Assembly: GCA_016196925.1 (NCBI GenBank)
Contig: JACPWS010000083.1
Coordinates: 1 to 64,000, forward strand
DNA length: 64,000 nucleotides
Direction of reading: 5' to 3'
Origin: Burkholderiales bacterium
Lineage (GTDB): Bacteria > Pseudomonadota > Gammaproteobacteria > Burkholderiales > Burkholderiaceae_D
Part shown: piece by piece, positions 1 to 8,959 of the stretch
Layout of the letters: each line of letters opens with the position of its first letter
How positions within the stretch are numbered: the first letter of the stretch is position 1
Program-made: the position numbers and the translations under genes
The notes under the pieces: model-generated
The model's input: the letters and a program-made list of their open reading frames with translations, nothing else
What the model was told of the DNA's origin: nothing
Databases searched by the model: none

Positions 1-61
1 GATGGGTTTCATTTGCTACGGCAACCCATCCCCACCCTAACCCTCCCCTTGAAAGGGAGGG
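1..61. repeat. hairpin plus dispersed-type CCCTCCC/GGGAGGG repeat
   Basis: Two inverted repeats are visible upstream of lysS. GATGGGTT (1-8) pairs with AACCCATC (23-30), and CCCTCCC (41-47) pairs with GGGAGGG (55-61). The CACCCTAACCCTCCCCTT context is of a kind often found dispersed between genes in proteobacterial genomes; that is recalled, not searched. It may end the upstream transcript. The remaining bases up to the lysS start hold no feature I can name apart from a weak AGGA at 117-120. Confidence 0.45.
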
Positions 62-129
62 AATATCCGGCATATTTGAATGCCCCTTATATTGCGGGTT
101 GAGTAGCAAAAATTTTAGGAAATCACAAC

Positions 130-1677
130 ATGTCAGAACCAAGCAATCAAGCCACTTCGGCTGCGCCGCAGGAATTAGCGCAAGATGAAAACTCCATCAT
201 CGCCGAACGCCGCGCCAAGCTCGATGCGATCCGCGCCAAGGGCGTCGCTTTCCCTAACGACTTCCGTCCGCAACACAAGACGGCCGATCTGCAGGCGCAA
301 TACGGCGCCATTAGCCGCGAAGAGCTGGAAGCCATGGATGTGCAAGTGACCGTGGCCGGCCGCATGATGCTGAAACGCGAAGCCGGCAAAAAAGCCGCGT
401 TCGCCACGCTGCAAGACGCTTCCGGCCTCAAGGCCGACGGCCGCATCCAGCTGTATGTCACCAGCGACAAAACCGGCGAAGCCGCGATGGAAGCCTTCCG
501 TCACTACGACCTGGGCGACATCCTCGGCATAGCAGGCGTGCTGTTCAAGACCAAGACCGACGAGCTGACCATCAAGGTCACCACGCTGCGCCTGCTGACC
601 AAATCGCTGCGCCCGTTGCCGGACAAGTTCCACGGCCTGGCGAATCAGGAAATGAAATACCGCCAGCGCTACGTCGACCTGATCGTGAGCGAAGAGACGC
701 GCCGCACCTTCAAGGCGCGCACCGCCGCCATGAATTCGATCCGCAACTTCATGAATAGCAACGATTTCATGGAAGTCGAGACGCCGATGCTGCACCCGAT
801 ACCGGGCGGCGCGGCGGACAAGCCTTTCATCACGCATCACAATGCGCTCGACATGCAGATGTATATGCGTATTGCACCCGAGCTGTATCTGAAGCGCCTG
901 GTGGTCGGCGGCTTCGAGCGCGTATTTGAAGTCAATCGCAATTTCCGTAACGAAGGCGTGTCGCCGCGTCACAATCCGGAATTCACGATGATGGAATTCT
1001 ATGCGGCCTATGTCGATTACAAATGGCTGATGGATTTCACCGAGCAAGTGATACGCAAGGCGGCCGTTGATGCGCACGGCACCGCCGTGCTGACTTATCA
1101 GGGGCGCGAACTCGATCTCAGCAAGCCGTTCCAGCGCCTGACCATCGTCGGCGCGATCAACAAATATGCGCCGCATTACACGCATGAACAATTGCACGAC
1201 GCCGAGTTCCTCAAGGCTGAACTAAAGAAATTCGGCGTCAAGCCGCATGTGATTTCCGGCCTGGGCGCGCTGCAATTGTCGCTATTCGAGGAAACCGCCG
1301 AAGCGCAATTGTGGGAGCCGACTTACATCATCGACTACCCGGTCGAAGTCTCGCCGCTGGCGCGCGCCTCCGACACGGTGGCTGGCATTACCGAGCGCTT
1401 CGAGTTGTTCATGACCGGCCGCGAAATCGCGAACGGCTTCTCGGAATTGAACGATGCCGAAGACCAGGCCGCACGCTTCCAGGCCCAGGTCGCCGCCAAG
1501 GACGCCGGCGATGAAGAAGCCATGTTCTACGACGCCGATTACATCCGCGCGCTGGAATACGGCTTGCCTCCGACCGGCGGCTGCGGCATAGGCATCGATC
1601 GCCTGATGATGCTGATTACCGATTCGCCGAACATCCGCGACGTGATCCTGTTCCCGCACCTGCGCCGCGAGGACTAA
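130..1677 (+). CDS. lysS: lysyl-tRNA synthetase, class II
   Basis: Charges tRNA-Lys with lysine in the cytoplasm, using ATP. The 515-residue length is normal for bacterial LysRS. An N-terminal OB-fold anticodon-binding domain starts near residue 73 ([17 protein letters not shown]). Class II motif 2 is at about 271-290 ([14 protein letters not shown]). Motif 3 lies near the C-terminus at about 483-495 ([12 protein letters not shown]). The ATG at 130 is preceded by AGGA. A Rho-independent terminator follows, so the gene is probably transcribed alone. The first 25 residues are a Ser/Ala/Gln-rich tail typical of beta-proteobacterial forms. Family assignment is firm. Confidence 0.97.
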   Translation: MSEPSNQATSAAPQELAQDENSIIAERRAKLDAIRAKGVAFPNDFRPQHKTADLQAQYGAISREELEAMDVQVTVAGRMMLKREAGKKAAFATLQDASGLKADGRIQLYVTSDKTGEAAMEAFRHYDLGDILGIAGVLFKTKTDELTIKVTTLRLLTKSLRPLPDKFHGLANQEMKYRQRYVDLIVSEETRRTFKARTAAMNSIRNFMNSNDFMEVETPMLHPIPGGAADKPFITHHNALDMQMYMRIAPELYLKRLVVGGFERVFEVNRNFRNEGVSPRHNPEFTMMEFYAAYVDYKWLMDFTEQVIRKAAVDAHGTAVLTYQGRELDLSKPFQRLTIVGAINKYAPHYTHEQLHDAEFLKAELKKFGVKPHVISGLGALQLSLFEETAEAQLWEPTYIIDYPVEVSPLARASDTVAGITERFELFMTGREIANGFSELNDAEDQAARFQAQVAAKDAGDEEAMFYDADYIRALEYGLPPTGGCGIGIDRLMMLITDSPNIRDVILFPHLRRED

Positions 1678-1704
1678 TCGACGCATAGCTTCAAGCGTGA
1701 AACA

Positions 1705-1737
1705 AAAAGGGACTGTAGAATCTGCAGTCCCTTTTTT
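1705..1737 (+). terminator. Rho-independent terminator after lysS
   Basis: The stem is GGGACTG (1709-1715) with CAGTCCC (1725-1731), followed directly by a run of six T. It lies 30 bases after the lysS stop and before the ABC exporter gene. Confidence 0.85.
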
Positions 1738-1762
1738 ATTTTCCTTTCAACACTAGCCAGAT

Positions 1763-3544
1763 ATGCCTTCAACTCATCCGCTAAAAAAACTCCTGGTCTA
1801 CGCGCGCACCTATCAACGCGATTTCCGGATCGCGATGCTGTATTCCATCCTGAATAAATTCTTCGACATCCTGCCGGAAGTGCTGATCGGCGTGGCGGTC
1901 GATATCGTGGTGAATGGCGAGAAAAGTTTTTTGGCGAAGCGCGTGCTGGGACAATTCGGCATCACCGACACCTGGCATCAGTTGCTGCTGCTGGGCGCAG
2001 TGAATGTGCTGATCTGGGGCGGCGAATCGTGGTTTGAATATCTGCTGTCGCTGCGCTGGCGCAAACTCGCGCAAAACCTGCAACACGATCTACGACTGGA
2101 TACCTACGCCCATGTGCAAAAGCTGGAGATGGCGTATTTTGAAAACCAGCGCACCGGCAACCTGATGTCGGTGCTGAATGAAGATATCAACCAGATGGAG
2201 CGCTTCCTGAACGGCGGCGCCAATCAGATCATCCAGGTAGTCTGTTCATCCATCATGGTCAGCGCCGTGTTCTTCGCGCTGCAGCCGGCGCTGGCCGTGA
2301 TTTCCCTGCTGCCGGTGCCGGCGATTTTGTTCGGCGCGTTCTGGTTCCAGAAGCGCCTGGCGCCGCGTTATGCGGCGGTGCGCGAAGCGGCCGGCGATGT
2401 CAGCGCCCGTCTCAACAATAATCTGCTCGGCCTGGCCACCATCAAAGCGTTTGCCGCCGAGGATTTTGAAGCACGCCATATCGCGCAAGCGAGTAACGCC
2501 TATCGCGAGGCGAATGCGAATGCCATTGCGGTCAGTTCGGCCATCACACCGGTGATACGGATGGCGATCCTGGCCGGCTTTACGGCCACCCTGGTATATG
2601 GCGGCTGGCTGACCCTGCAGGGCGAGCTGGCAGTCGGCGCCTACTCGGTGCTGGTGTATCTGACCCAGCGCCTGTTGTGGCCGCTGACCGGTCTGGCGGA
2701 CGTGGCCGACATGTATCAGCGCTCGATGTCGGCAATCGATCGGGCCATGCGCTTGCTGGACACCAAAATCAATATCGCCTACGAAGGAAAACATATCGCC
2801 GCCACGGCGGTCAAGGGCGAATTGCGTTTCGAGAACGTGGAATTTTCTTACGGTGAGCTAACCACGCTCAAGCACCTGAGCCTGCATATTCCGGCTGGCA
2901 AGACCATCGCCTTCGTCGGCTCTACCGGCTCCGGCAAGTCGACGCTGGTCAAGCTCTTGCTGCGCTTTTATACGCCGCAAACCGGCCGCATCCTGCTCGA
3001 TGGTCAGGCGATTGACGACTTAAATCTGCAAGACTTGCGGCGCGCCATCGGTTATGTGGCGCAGGACAGTTTTCTAACCGACGGCAGCATCGCCGAGAAT
3101 ATCGCTTATGGCTTGCAAGATGTGCCGGACAGCGCTATTGCTGCTGCGGCCCAGGCCGCAGAAGCCACGGAATTCATAGCCAAGCTGCCGCTGGGCTTCG
3201 CCACCCGCATCGGCGAGCGCGGACAGAAACTGTCGGGCGGACAACGCCAGAGACTGGCGTTGGCGCGCGCCATCCTGAAAAACCCGCCGATACTGATCCT
3301 GGATGAAGCCACCAGCGCGGTCGACAATGAAACCGAGGCGGCGATCCAGCGCAGCCTGGACGTGGTCAGCCGCAACCGCAGCACTATCGTGATTGCGCAC
3401 CGCTTGTCGACGGTGCGCCAGGCCGATTGCATCCACTTGCTGGAAGAAGGCGAAATCGTCGAAAGCGGTACCCATGAGCAATTGCTGGCGCTGAATGGCG
3501 GCTATGCGGCGCTATGGCGCCTGCAAACCGGCGAGCGCAGCTAA
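1763..3544 (+). CDS. ABC exporter, fused permease/ATPase (MsbA-like half-transporter)
   Basis: A 593-residue half-transporter of the type I exporter family, expected to act as a homodimer in the inner membrane. About residues 20-330 form the six-helix membrane domain. The nucleotide-binding domain follows with Walker A GSTGSGKST (about 385), a Q-loop in VAQDSFLTDG (about 433), signature LSGGQ (about 488), Walker B ILILDEATSAVD (about 510) and H-loop IAHRLSTV (about 543). All catalytic elements are intact. The substrate cannot be read from sequence; lipid, drug or peptide export are all possible. Its stop codon is one base from the stop of the convergent oxidoreductase gene, with no terminator between them. 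Confidence 0.9.
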   Translation: MPSTHPLKKLLVYARTYQRDFRIAMLYSILNKFFDILPEVLIGVAVDIVVNGEKSFLAKRVLGQFGITDTWHQLLLLGAVNVLIWGGESWFEYLLSLRWRKLAQNLQHDLRLDTYAHVQKLEMAYFENQRTGNLMSVLNEDINQMERFLNGGANQIIQVVCSSIMVSAVFFALQPALAVISLLPVPAILFGAFWFQKRLAPRYAAVREAAGDVSARLNNNLLGLATIKAFAAEDFEARHIAQASNAYREANANAIAVSSAITPVIRMAILAGFTATLVYGGWLTLQGELAVGAYSVLVYLTQRLLWPLTGLADVADMYQRSMSAIDRAMRLLDTKINIAYEGKHIAATAVKGELRFENVEFSYGELTTLKHLSLHIPAGKTIAFVGSTGSGKSTLVKLLLRFYTPQTGRILLDGQAIDDLNLQDLRRAIGYVAQDSFLTDGSIAENIAYGLQDVPDSAIAAAAQAAEATEFIAKLPLGFATRIGERGQKLSGGQRQRLALARAILKNPPILILDEATSAVDNETEAAIQRSLDVVSRNRSTIVIAHRLSTVRQADCIHLLEEGEIVESGTHEQLLALNGGYAALWRLQTGERS

Positions 3545-3545
3545 A

Positions 3546-4553
3546 TCACGGAACCCCGGACGCACCTATCGCCGCCGCCAGCGCCTGGGCGCTGAGGAAG
3601 GCGTTTTCCACCCGCCCCGCCCCTTCCAGCCCGACCGCAAACCAGTCGCCGCACACGCCTATGCCTTGCCTGGCGTTCCACAGGCAATCGGCCGCCAGCG
3701 TTTGCGGCGCTTGCGCATAGCGCCAGCGGTGCACGGCCGCGTGTATCGGCTGTATCCGCGAGCCGGTCGCTTCGTGAAACGCCTTGGACAATTTCTCTTT
3801 GACGCGCTCGGGTTCGTCTTCCAGATGTTCGGCGCTCCAGGCTGCGCTTGCGTGGCAGACCCAGCGTTCGCCGGCACGGTGCGCCGGCTTGGCAGTATCG
3901 CGCGCGATCCAGCCCAGCCGCGAGTGGCTGACCCAGGCGCCGTCATACGGCAATTCCAGCGGCAATTGGAAACCGAGCATCATGGCCCAGCACGGCGCAT
4001 AACGCACCTGATCCGCCTGTTTGGCGAAAGCGGGCGCCACGCTTAACAAGGGCGCGGCCTGATCGGCCGGAATCGCCAGCACCACGGCGTCGAAAGGTCC
4101 GGCCGAGGCGGCGATCGCCGTGGTGTCGGCCTGCACGCTCAGCAGCCATTGCTTGCCATACGGTTCCAGCGCCAGCACCTGCTGTTCGGTTCTGATATCC
4201 AGACCATGCGCCAGTTGCGTGCCGAGGGCGCTCATGCCGGGCACCGCCACATAGCGGGTGGCGCTGCGGCCGGCAGCCTTTTTCACGGCGCCATCCAGAC
4301 TGGCCAGCTTGCCGTTCCAGGTCGAGACCCAGCCGACCTTGCGCCAGTCGGCCACTTCTTTCTTGAAACGATCGGAACTGGCGGTGAAGTATTGCGTGCC
4401 GTGATCGAAACCGCCCAGCTCGGTCTGGCGCGTACCCATACGCCCGCTGACTTCGGCATTTTTTTCATAGACGGTCACATGATGACCCTGGGATTGTAAT
4501 TGGCGGGCGGCGCTCAGGCCGGCCAGACCTGCTCCTACAACGGCGATATGCAT
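3546..4553 (-). CDS. FAD/NAD(P)-binding amine-oxidase-like oxidoreductase
   Basis: The first residues MHIAVVGAGLAGLSAARQL are a classic GxGxxG Rossmann dinucleotide-binding motif, followed by the acidic residue in VTVYEKN. The 335-residue size and overall look match the renalase/amine-oxidase-like FAD proteins common in Burkholderiales. The substrate is unknown. I chose the ATG at 4553 over an upstream in-frame start at 4574 because it places the Rossmann motif at the N-terminus, and because the upstream start abuts the terminator of the preceding gene. The gene converges on the ABC exporter with a single-base gap. Confidence 0.82.
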   Translation of the reverse strand: MHIAVVGAGLAGLSAARQLQSQGHHVTVYEKNAEVSGRMGTRQTELGGFDHGTQYFTASSDRFKKEVADWRKVGWVSTWNGKLASLDGAVKKAAGRSATRYVAVPGMSALGTQLAHGLDIRTEQQVLALEPYGKQWLLSVQADTTAIAASAGPFDAVVLAIPADQAAPLLSVAPAFAKQADQVRYAPCWAMMLGFQLPLELPYDGAWVSHSRLGWIARDTAKPAHRAGERWVCHASAAWSAEHLEDEPERVKEKLSKAFHEATGSRIQPIHAAVHRWRYAQAPQTLAADCLWNARQGIGVCGDWFAVGLEGAGRVENAFLSAQALAAAIGASGVP

Positions 4554-4574
4554 AGATTCCCCTTCATCAGACAA

Positions 4575-4609
4575 GAAAAAACGCCCGCAAGCAAAAGCTG
4601 TGCGGGCGT
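4575..4609 (-). terminator. Rho-independent terminator after the CBS-pair gene
   Basis: Read on the minus strand, ACGCCCGCA (4609-4601) pairs with TGCGGGCGT (4589-4581) and is followed by a T run (4580-4576). It separates the CBS gene from the FAD oxidoreductase. Confidence 0.85.
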
Positions 4610-4638
4610 CGTGAATTTAATCCAACATGGTGCGAAGT

Positions 4639-5088
4639 TTATTCTTCATTTTGTTCTGCCGGCCAGTCGCGGATATAAGCTTTCAACATCTTGTTTTCAA
4701 AGCTTTGCGCCTCCAGCACTGCTCTGGCGACATCGTAAAAAGAGATCACGCCGAGCAGGGTCTTGGCATCCATCACCGGCAGATAGCGCGAGTGCTTTTC
4801 CAGCATCATGCGACGCACTTCGTTGATTTCGGTTTCCGGCGTCACGGTAATCGGATGATCATCCATGTATTTGCGTACCGTGCCATTGCCAAGCGAACCC
4901 TGGTTATTGTGTATCGCGCGTATCACTTCGCGGAAAGTCAGGATGCCGGCCAGGTCGCCGTACTCCATCACCACCAGCGAGCCTATATCTTTTTCTTCCA
5001 TCACGCTGACCGCTTCAGCAATCGCGGCATCGGGTGTGACGGTGAATAAAATATTGCCTTTTACTTCGAGAATTTCCGAGACTTTCAT
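4639..5088 (-). CDS. CBS-domain pair protein
   Basis: A 149-residue stand-alone protein made almost only of two CBS domains, at about residues 10-60 and 75-130 (DIGSLVVMEYGDLAGILT, then SRYLPVMDAKTLLGVISFYD). Such proteins bind adenine nucleotides and usually act as energy or ligand sensors; the partner is unknown. The ATG at 5088 is chosen because AGGAGGG lies six to eight bases upstream; a longer reading from 5142 lacks this. It is divergent from metY and ends in its own terminator, so it is likely monocistronic. Confidence 0.88.
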   Translation of the reverse strand: MKVSEILEVKGNILFTVTPDAAIAEAVSVMEEKDIGSLVVMEYGDLAGILTFREVIRAIHNNQGSLGNGTVRKYMDDHPITVTPETEINEVRRMMLEKHSRYLPVMDAKTLLGVISFYDVARAVLEAQSFENKMLKAYIRDWPAEQNEE

Positions 5089-5248
5089 GCCTAGCCCTCC
5101 TGTTATCCGTATTTTTTCGTCCTTGCTTGCAATGTAACGCAAGCCTTGTAAAAAATCTAGCGCGGCTCAAGTTTTCCCGCGTAAAACGCACTATATTCAG
5201 CGTGCTTAATGGTAGCATTGCGCCATCTTTAACTGGAGAGCATTCCCC

Positions 5249-6559
5249 ATGAGCGGCCCTAAATATCACGGTTTCGACACGCTGTCGCTGCACGCCGGTG
5301 CTGCCCCCGACCCGGCCACCGGCGCTCGCGCCACCCCGATTTACCTGACTTCTTCATTCGTCTTCAAGGACTCCGACCACGCCGCCTCGCTGTTCAATAT
5401 GGAACGCGCCGGCCACGTGTATTCGCGCATTTCGAATCCCACCAATGCAGTGCTGGAAGAGCGCATCGCCGCGCTGGAAGGCGGCGTGGCCGGCATCGCC
5501 GTCGCCAGCGGCCAGGCCGCCATGCATCTGGGGCTGGCGACCATCGCCGGCGCCGGTTCGCATATCGTGGCGTCGCGCGCGCTGTACGGCGGTTCGCAAA
5601 ACCTGCTGGCTTACACCATGCAGCGCTTCGGCATAGAAACGACTTTCGTCGATCCGCGCGACCTGGACGCCTGGCGCGCGGCGATACGGCCGAATACCAA
5701 GGCGCTGTTTGCCGAAACGCTGGGCAATCCCGGCCTGGACGTGCTGAATATCCCGGCCGTGGCGGAAATCGCGCACGACAATTACCTGCCGCTGATGCTC
5801 GACTCCACGTTTACCACGCCCTATCTGCTGCGCCCTTTCGATCACGGCGCCGACCTGGTGTTTCACTCGGCCACCAAGTTCCTGTGCGGGCACGGCACCG
5901 CGATCGGCGGCTTGCTGGTCGATGGCGGCACTTTCGACTGGCAACAGGCGTATGAAAAGACCGGCCGCTTTGGCGAGCTGTGCGAACCGTATGACGGCTT
6001 TCACGGCATGGTGTTTTCCGAAGAATCGACAGTGGCGCCGTTCGCATTGCGCGCGCGGCGCGAAGGCTTGCGCGATTTCGGCGCCTGCATGAGTCCGCAC
6101 AATGCTTTCTCCATCTTGCAAGGCATAGAAACCCTGGGTTTGCGTATGGACCGCCATGTCGCCAACACGCGCAAGGTGGTGGAATTCTTAGTCGCGCATC
6201 CGGCGGTCGAGTCGGTCTCTTACCCCGAGCTGGAAACGCATCCCGATTACGAGCTGGCCAAAACCCTGCTGCCTAAGGGCTGCGGCGCGGTGTTCTCGTT
6301 CAGCATCAAGGGCAACCGCGCGGCCGGCCAGCGTTTCGTCGAATCCTTGAATATCTTCTCGCACCTGGCCAATGTCGGCGACGCCAAATCGCTGGTGATC
6401 CATCCGGCTTCCACCACGCATTTCCGCGTGCCGGCCGAGCAGCTGGCGGCTTCCGGCATCACGGAAGGCAGCATGCGCCTCTCGATAGGACTGGAGAATG
6501 TCGACGATTTGATAGAAGACCTCGCACGTGGCTTGAAAGCCGCTCAGAAAGGAGCCTGA
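5249..6559 (+). CDS. metY: O-acetylhomoserine sulfhydrylase (Cys/Met metabolism PLP enzyme)
   Basis: A 436-residue member of the Cys/Met metabolism PLP-enzyme family. The PLP-binding lysine is in HSATKFLCGHG at about residue 209, and the N-terminal TLSLHAGAAPDPATGARATP segment and length match O-acetylhomoserine aminocarboxypropyltransferases. It would convert O-acetylhomoserine and sulfide to homocysteine. A related O-succinyl-specific enzyme (MetZ, usually shorter) is less likely. ACTGGAGAG precedes the ATG. The stop is followed one base later by the alpha/beta hydrolase ATG, with AAAGGAG inside the metY end, so the two are probably co-transcribed. Confidence 0.9.
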   Translation: MSGPKYHGFDTLSLHAGAAPDPATGARATPIYLTSSFVFKDSDHAASLFNMERAGHVYSRISNPTNAVLEERIAALEGGVAGIAVASGQAAMHLGLATIAGAGSHIVASRALYGGSQNLLAYTMQRFGIETTFVDPRDLDAWRAAIRPNTKALFAETLGNPGLDVLNIPAVAEIAHDNYLPLMLDSTFTTPYLLRPFDHGADLVFHSATKFLCGHGTAIGGLLVDGGTFDWQQAYEKTGRFGELCEPYDGFHGMVFSEESTVAPFALRARREGLRDFGACMSPHNAFSILQGIETLGLRMDRHVANTRKVVEFLVAHPAVESVSYPELETHPDYELAKTLLPKGCGAVFSFSIKGNRAAGQRFVESLNIFSHLANVGDAKSLVIHPASTTHFRVPAEQLAASGITEGSMRLSIGLENVDDLIEDLARGLKAAQKGA

Positions 6560-6560
6560 G

Positions 6561-7367
6561 ATGCTATACCAGGTTAACGGACAAGACGCCTATTGCTACA
6601 CCGGCGGCAAGCTTTTCAACCCGGAATTGCCGACCGTGGCCTTCATCCACGGCGCCCAGAACGACCATAGCGTATGGGCTTTGCAAACCCGCTATTTTGC
6701 GCATCACGGCTACAACGTGCTGGCCGTCGATCTGCCCGGCCACGGCCGCAGCAAGGGCGCGGCACTCGCCAGCGTGGAGCAGCTGGCCGACTGGCTGCTG
6801 GCCTTGCTGGATGCGGCCGGCGTGCAACAAGCGCTGCTGGTCGGACACAGCATGGGCTCGCTGATCGCGCTGGAAACCTGCGCCCGCGCGCCGGCGCGCG
6901 TCGGCAAGCTGGCCCTGATCGGCGCCGCTTACCCGATGAAAGTCTCGGACGCCTTGCTGAATGCGGCGCGCGATCAAGAGCAGAGCGCGATCGACATGGT
7001 GAATATCTATTCGCACAGCTCGATCGCGCAAAAACCATCCTGCCCCGGCCCCGGCTTCTATGTGATGGGCGCCAGCCAGCGCCTGATGCAGCGCATTTCC
7101 AAGATCAACCCGGCCCAGGTGTTTTATACCGATTTCTCGGCCTGTAATGCCTACAGCAACGGCGAGCAAGCGGCGCTGGCGGTGGCCTGCCCCACCCTGT
7201 TCGTGCTCGGCAAGAAAGACATGATGACGCCGGCCAGAGCCACGGCCGCGCTGAGCAAGGCGATTGCCGGCAGCAAGACTACGCTGATCGAGAATTGCGG
7301 CCATGCGCTGATGGCGGAACAGCCGGATGCGGTGCTGAATGCGCTGTACGCTTTTGCCCGGGCTTAG
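6561..7367 (+). CDS. alpha/beta hydrolase
   Basis: A 268-residue alpha/beta-hydrolase-fold protein. The oxyanion-side motif is FIHGAQNDHSVW near the start, the nucleophile elbow is GHSMGS (Ser about 96), the acid is probably Asp in LGKKDMMTP (about 219), and the His is in NCGHALMAEQ (about 247). It starts one base after the metY stop, which implies translational coupling. It is too short and too unlike MetX to be the homoserine acetyltransferase. The substrate is unknown; it may act on an ester or thioester linked to sulfur amino-acid metabolism, but that is only inferred from position. Confidence 0.85.
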   Translation: MLYQVNGQDAYCYTGGKLFNPELPTVAFIHGAQNDHSVWALQTRYFAHHGYNVLAVDLPGHGRSKGAALASVEQLADWLLALLDAAGVQQALLVGHSMGSLIALETCARAPARVGKLALIGAAYPMKVSDALLNAARDQEQSAIDMVNIYSHSSIAQKPSCPGPGFYVMGASQRLMQRISKINPAQVFYTDFSACNAYSNGEQAALAVACPTLFVLGKKDMMTPARATAALSKAIAGSKTTLIENCGHALMAEQPDAVLNALYAFARA

Positions 7368-7421
7368 CGGGCGCAAGCCGGACTCTGTTTGCGTTAAGAA
7401 AGAACGGATTTATTCCGGTTT

Positions 7422-7572
7422 CGTCATCCCCGCGAAAGCGGGGATACACCTAAGTGTTTGATTTACATGGATTCCCCCTTGCAGGGCGCGCTTGAGCATG
7501 CATGCTCAAGTCGTTGCGCGGGCGGGTAGCATGCTACCCGAATTCCCCGCTACACCTTTCGCGGGAATGACG
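7422..7572. repeat. 151-bp MITE/REP-like element with imperfect terminal inverted repeats
   Basis: The left end CGTCATCCCCGCGAAAG (7422-7438) and right end CTTTCGCGGGAATGACG (7556-7572) are inverted copies with one mismatch in 17. Between them are two perfect palindromes, CTTGAGCATGCATGCTCAAG (7491-7510) and CGGGTAGCATGCTACCCG (7523-7540). The left end itself forms a CCCCGC-GAAA-GCGGGG hairpin. No coding capacity is convincing. This and the next repeat fill most of the gene-free stretch 7368-7830. Confidence 0.75.
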
Positions 7573-7651
7573 CCTTTCGATTTAATCTGCGCTTCCTTAA
7601 ACGTTGTTGTTTCACGTCTGCATCTATGCGCAGTAAAAAGCTGTTTTTTCA

Positions 7652-7710
7652 CCACGGCGAACACAGCACAAGCATTTGTTTTCTATAGGTTCTCGCTGTG
7701 TTCGCCGTGG
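7652..7710. repeat. perfect 16-bp inverted repeat with 27-nt loop
   Basis: CCACGGCGAACACAGC (7652-7667) and GCTGTGTTCGCCGTGG (7695-7710) are exact inverted copies. It lies between the alpha/beta hydrolase and the convergent sulfotransferase gene and could act as a bidirectional transcript end or be a second dispersed repeat. Confidence 0.7.
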
Positions 7711-7802
7711 CTAAGATGTTCTTTTTTAGCCTTTTGTATACCTTGCACGACCTGACAAGAGCTCGTTTTTCAGATTTTTGGAAAACAAGGTTTAACGCAA
7801 AC

Positions 7803-7823
7803 AGCGCCGGTCTGGCCGGCGCT
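7803..7823 (-). terminator. GC hairpin after the sulfotransferase gene
   Basis: AGCGCCGG (7803-7810) pairs with CCGGCGCT (7816-7823). On the minus strand it is followed by GTTT, a weak T tract, so it is a possible terminator for the cysC-DHH-sulfotransferase operon. Confidence 0.5.
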
Positions 7824-7830
7824 CTATATT

Positions 7831-8919
7831 TCAGAGCACGGATGGCCTGCTGCTTAACACCGGCAGGCGCTGGCTGAGTCCCGCCAGGTAATCGGCGCGA
7901 AAACGACGCAGGATATAGTCCTTGTAGTTATTTTCTTCCAGGGCTGACCAGGCTTGCTCTCTGGCCATTGCCGAAGTTTCCATCGCCTCCAGCAAGCTGT
8001 TGCTCGAGATAAGCACATCGGCGCTGCTCATCATTTCATAGCCATACAGCTGCATGTATTCCCGGCACAGGGTTTCTATGACGGCGATTTCTTCCATGCT
8101 CAGCTGTTGCTTGAACTTGTCTTTATTGGCCAAAATGGGAGGAAAGCAATTGCTCTCCCACAAGGCGGACAATTGCGCGATTTTTTGCGCTTCATTCGAG
8201 TGGGCGACGTCCAGCATTTCCGGTACAAAGGCGATGCCGAAAAACCGGCAAATGTTTTTCAACACGGCTTCCTGATTCGCCAAAAAATCCTCATAGCGTA
8301 TGGTCAATACGCGTTCCGGATAAAGCGCGATCAGCCTTCTGGCGGTCCGGTGCGCGTCGAGCCAGGCCATGGCGTTCAGGCTGGAGTCGTAATCGTGGAT
8401 GATGGCGCGGTTCATGGAGGCGACTTGCGCCCTGGGGTCGCGCACCACGTTCAGGAACAACATATCGGGGAATAATTCCAGCAATTCTTCCGCGTATTGC
8501 ACGCTGTCCAGCGACTTATCCATCACCACCCTGGCGTGCTGCCGCTCGCCGGCGCGCAACAGCAGTTCCCACAATATCCTGTGCACGCTGCGCCGTTGAT
8601 GGCGCAGCGCCTCGAATATCTCGACCGGATCGAACACGATCTCTTTCCATTTGACCATGCTGACCGCTTGCAAACCTATCACATCGACCACCAGCCGGAA
8701 ATAGGCCTGATCGTCGGCCAAATCGCCGTAACGCGGCAGCAAGGGCATGAAGTCGACGATATGCAGAGGGTAAGGCGAATAGAATTCCCGGCTGTTGTTC
8801 AGACGCAGGCGCAAGGCGTGGCTGCCGCAACGACGTAAGGGTATCATCAATACCGGTCTCGGTCTGGCGCTCGCTGAAGTAGCGGATACTGGATTGGGCT
8901 TGCCGTTTGGCGCTTGCAT
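7831..8919 (-). CDS. sulfotransferase family protein
   Basis: A 362-residue PAPS-dependent sulfotransferase-like protein. The 5'-phosphosulfate-binding strand-loop-helix is at about 23-40 (LMIPLRRCGSHALRLRL). The 3'-phosphate-binding motif is at about 158-171 (NVVRDPRAQVASMNR), including the conserved Arg and Ser. A later RYEDFLANQEAVLKNICRFFG segment is also typical of the family. The ATG has a near-perfect GGAGGTG ribosome site. The acceptor is unknown; a glycan, lipid or peptide is possible. It is the last gene of a same-strand run with an APS kinase and a DHH phosphoesterase, which supports true PAPS use. Confidence 0.82.
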   Translation of the reverse strand: MQAPNGKPNPVSATSASARPRPVLMIPLRRCGSHALRLRLNNSREFYSPYPLHIVDFMPLLPRYGDLADDQAYFRLVVDVIGLQAVSMVKWKEIVFDPVEIFEALRHQRRSVHRILWELLLRAGERQHARVVMDKSLDSVQYAEELLELFPDMLFLNVVRDPRAQVASMNRAIIHDYDSSLNAMAWLDAHRTARRLIALYPERVLTIRYEDFLANQEAVLKNICRFFGIAFVPEMLDVAHSNEAQKIAQLSALWESNCFPPILANKDKFKQQLSMEEIAVIETLCREYMQLYGYEMMSSADVLISSNSLLEAMETSAMAREQAWSALEENNYKDYILRRFRADYLAGLSQRLPVLSSRPSVL

Positions 8920-8959
8920 TTTTCACCTCCGTAGAAGAGCTTGAATGAAGATTTTCCGC

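Noticed and set aside
7492..7755. An 87-residue open frame in the repeat island
   Set aside because: It lies over the MITE-like element and the inverted repeat, has no ribosome site, and its translation changes character across the repeats.
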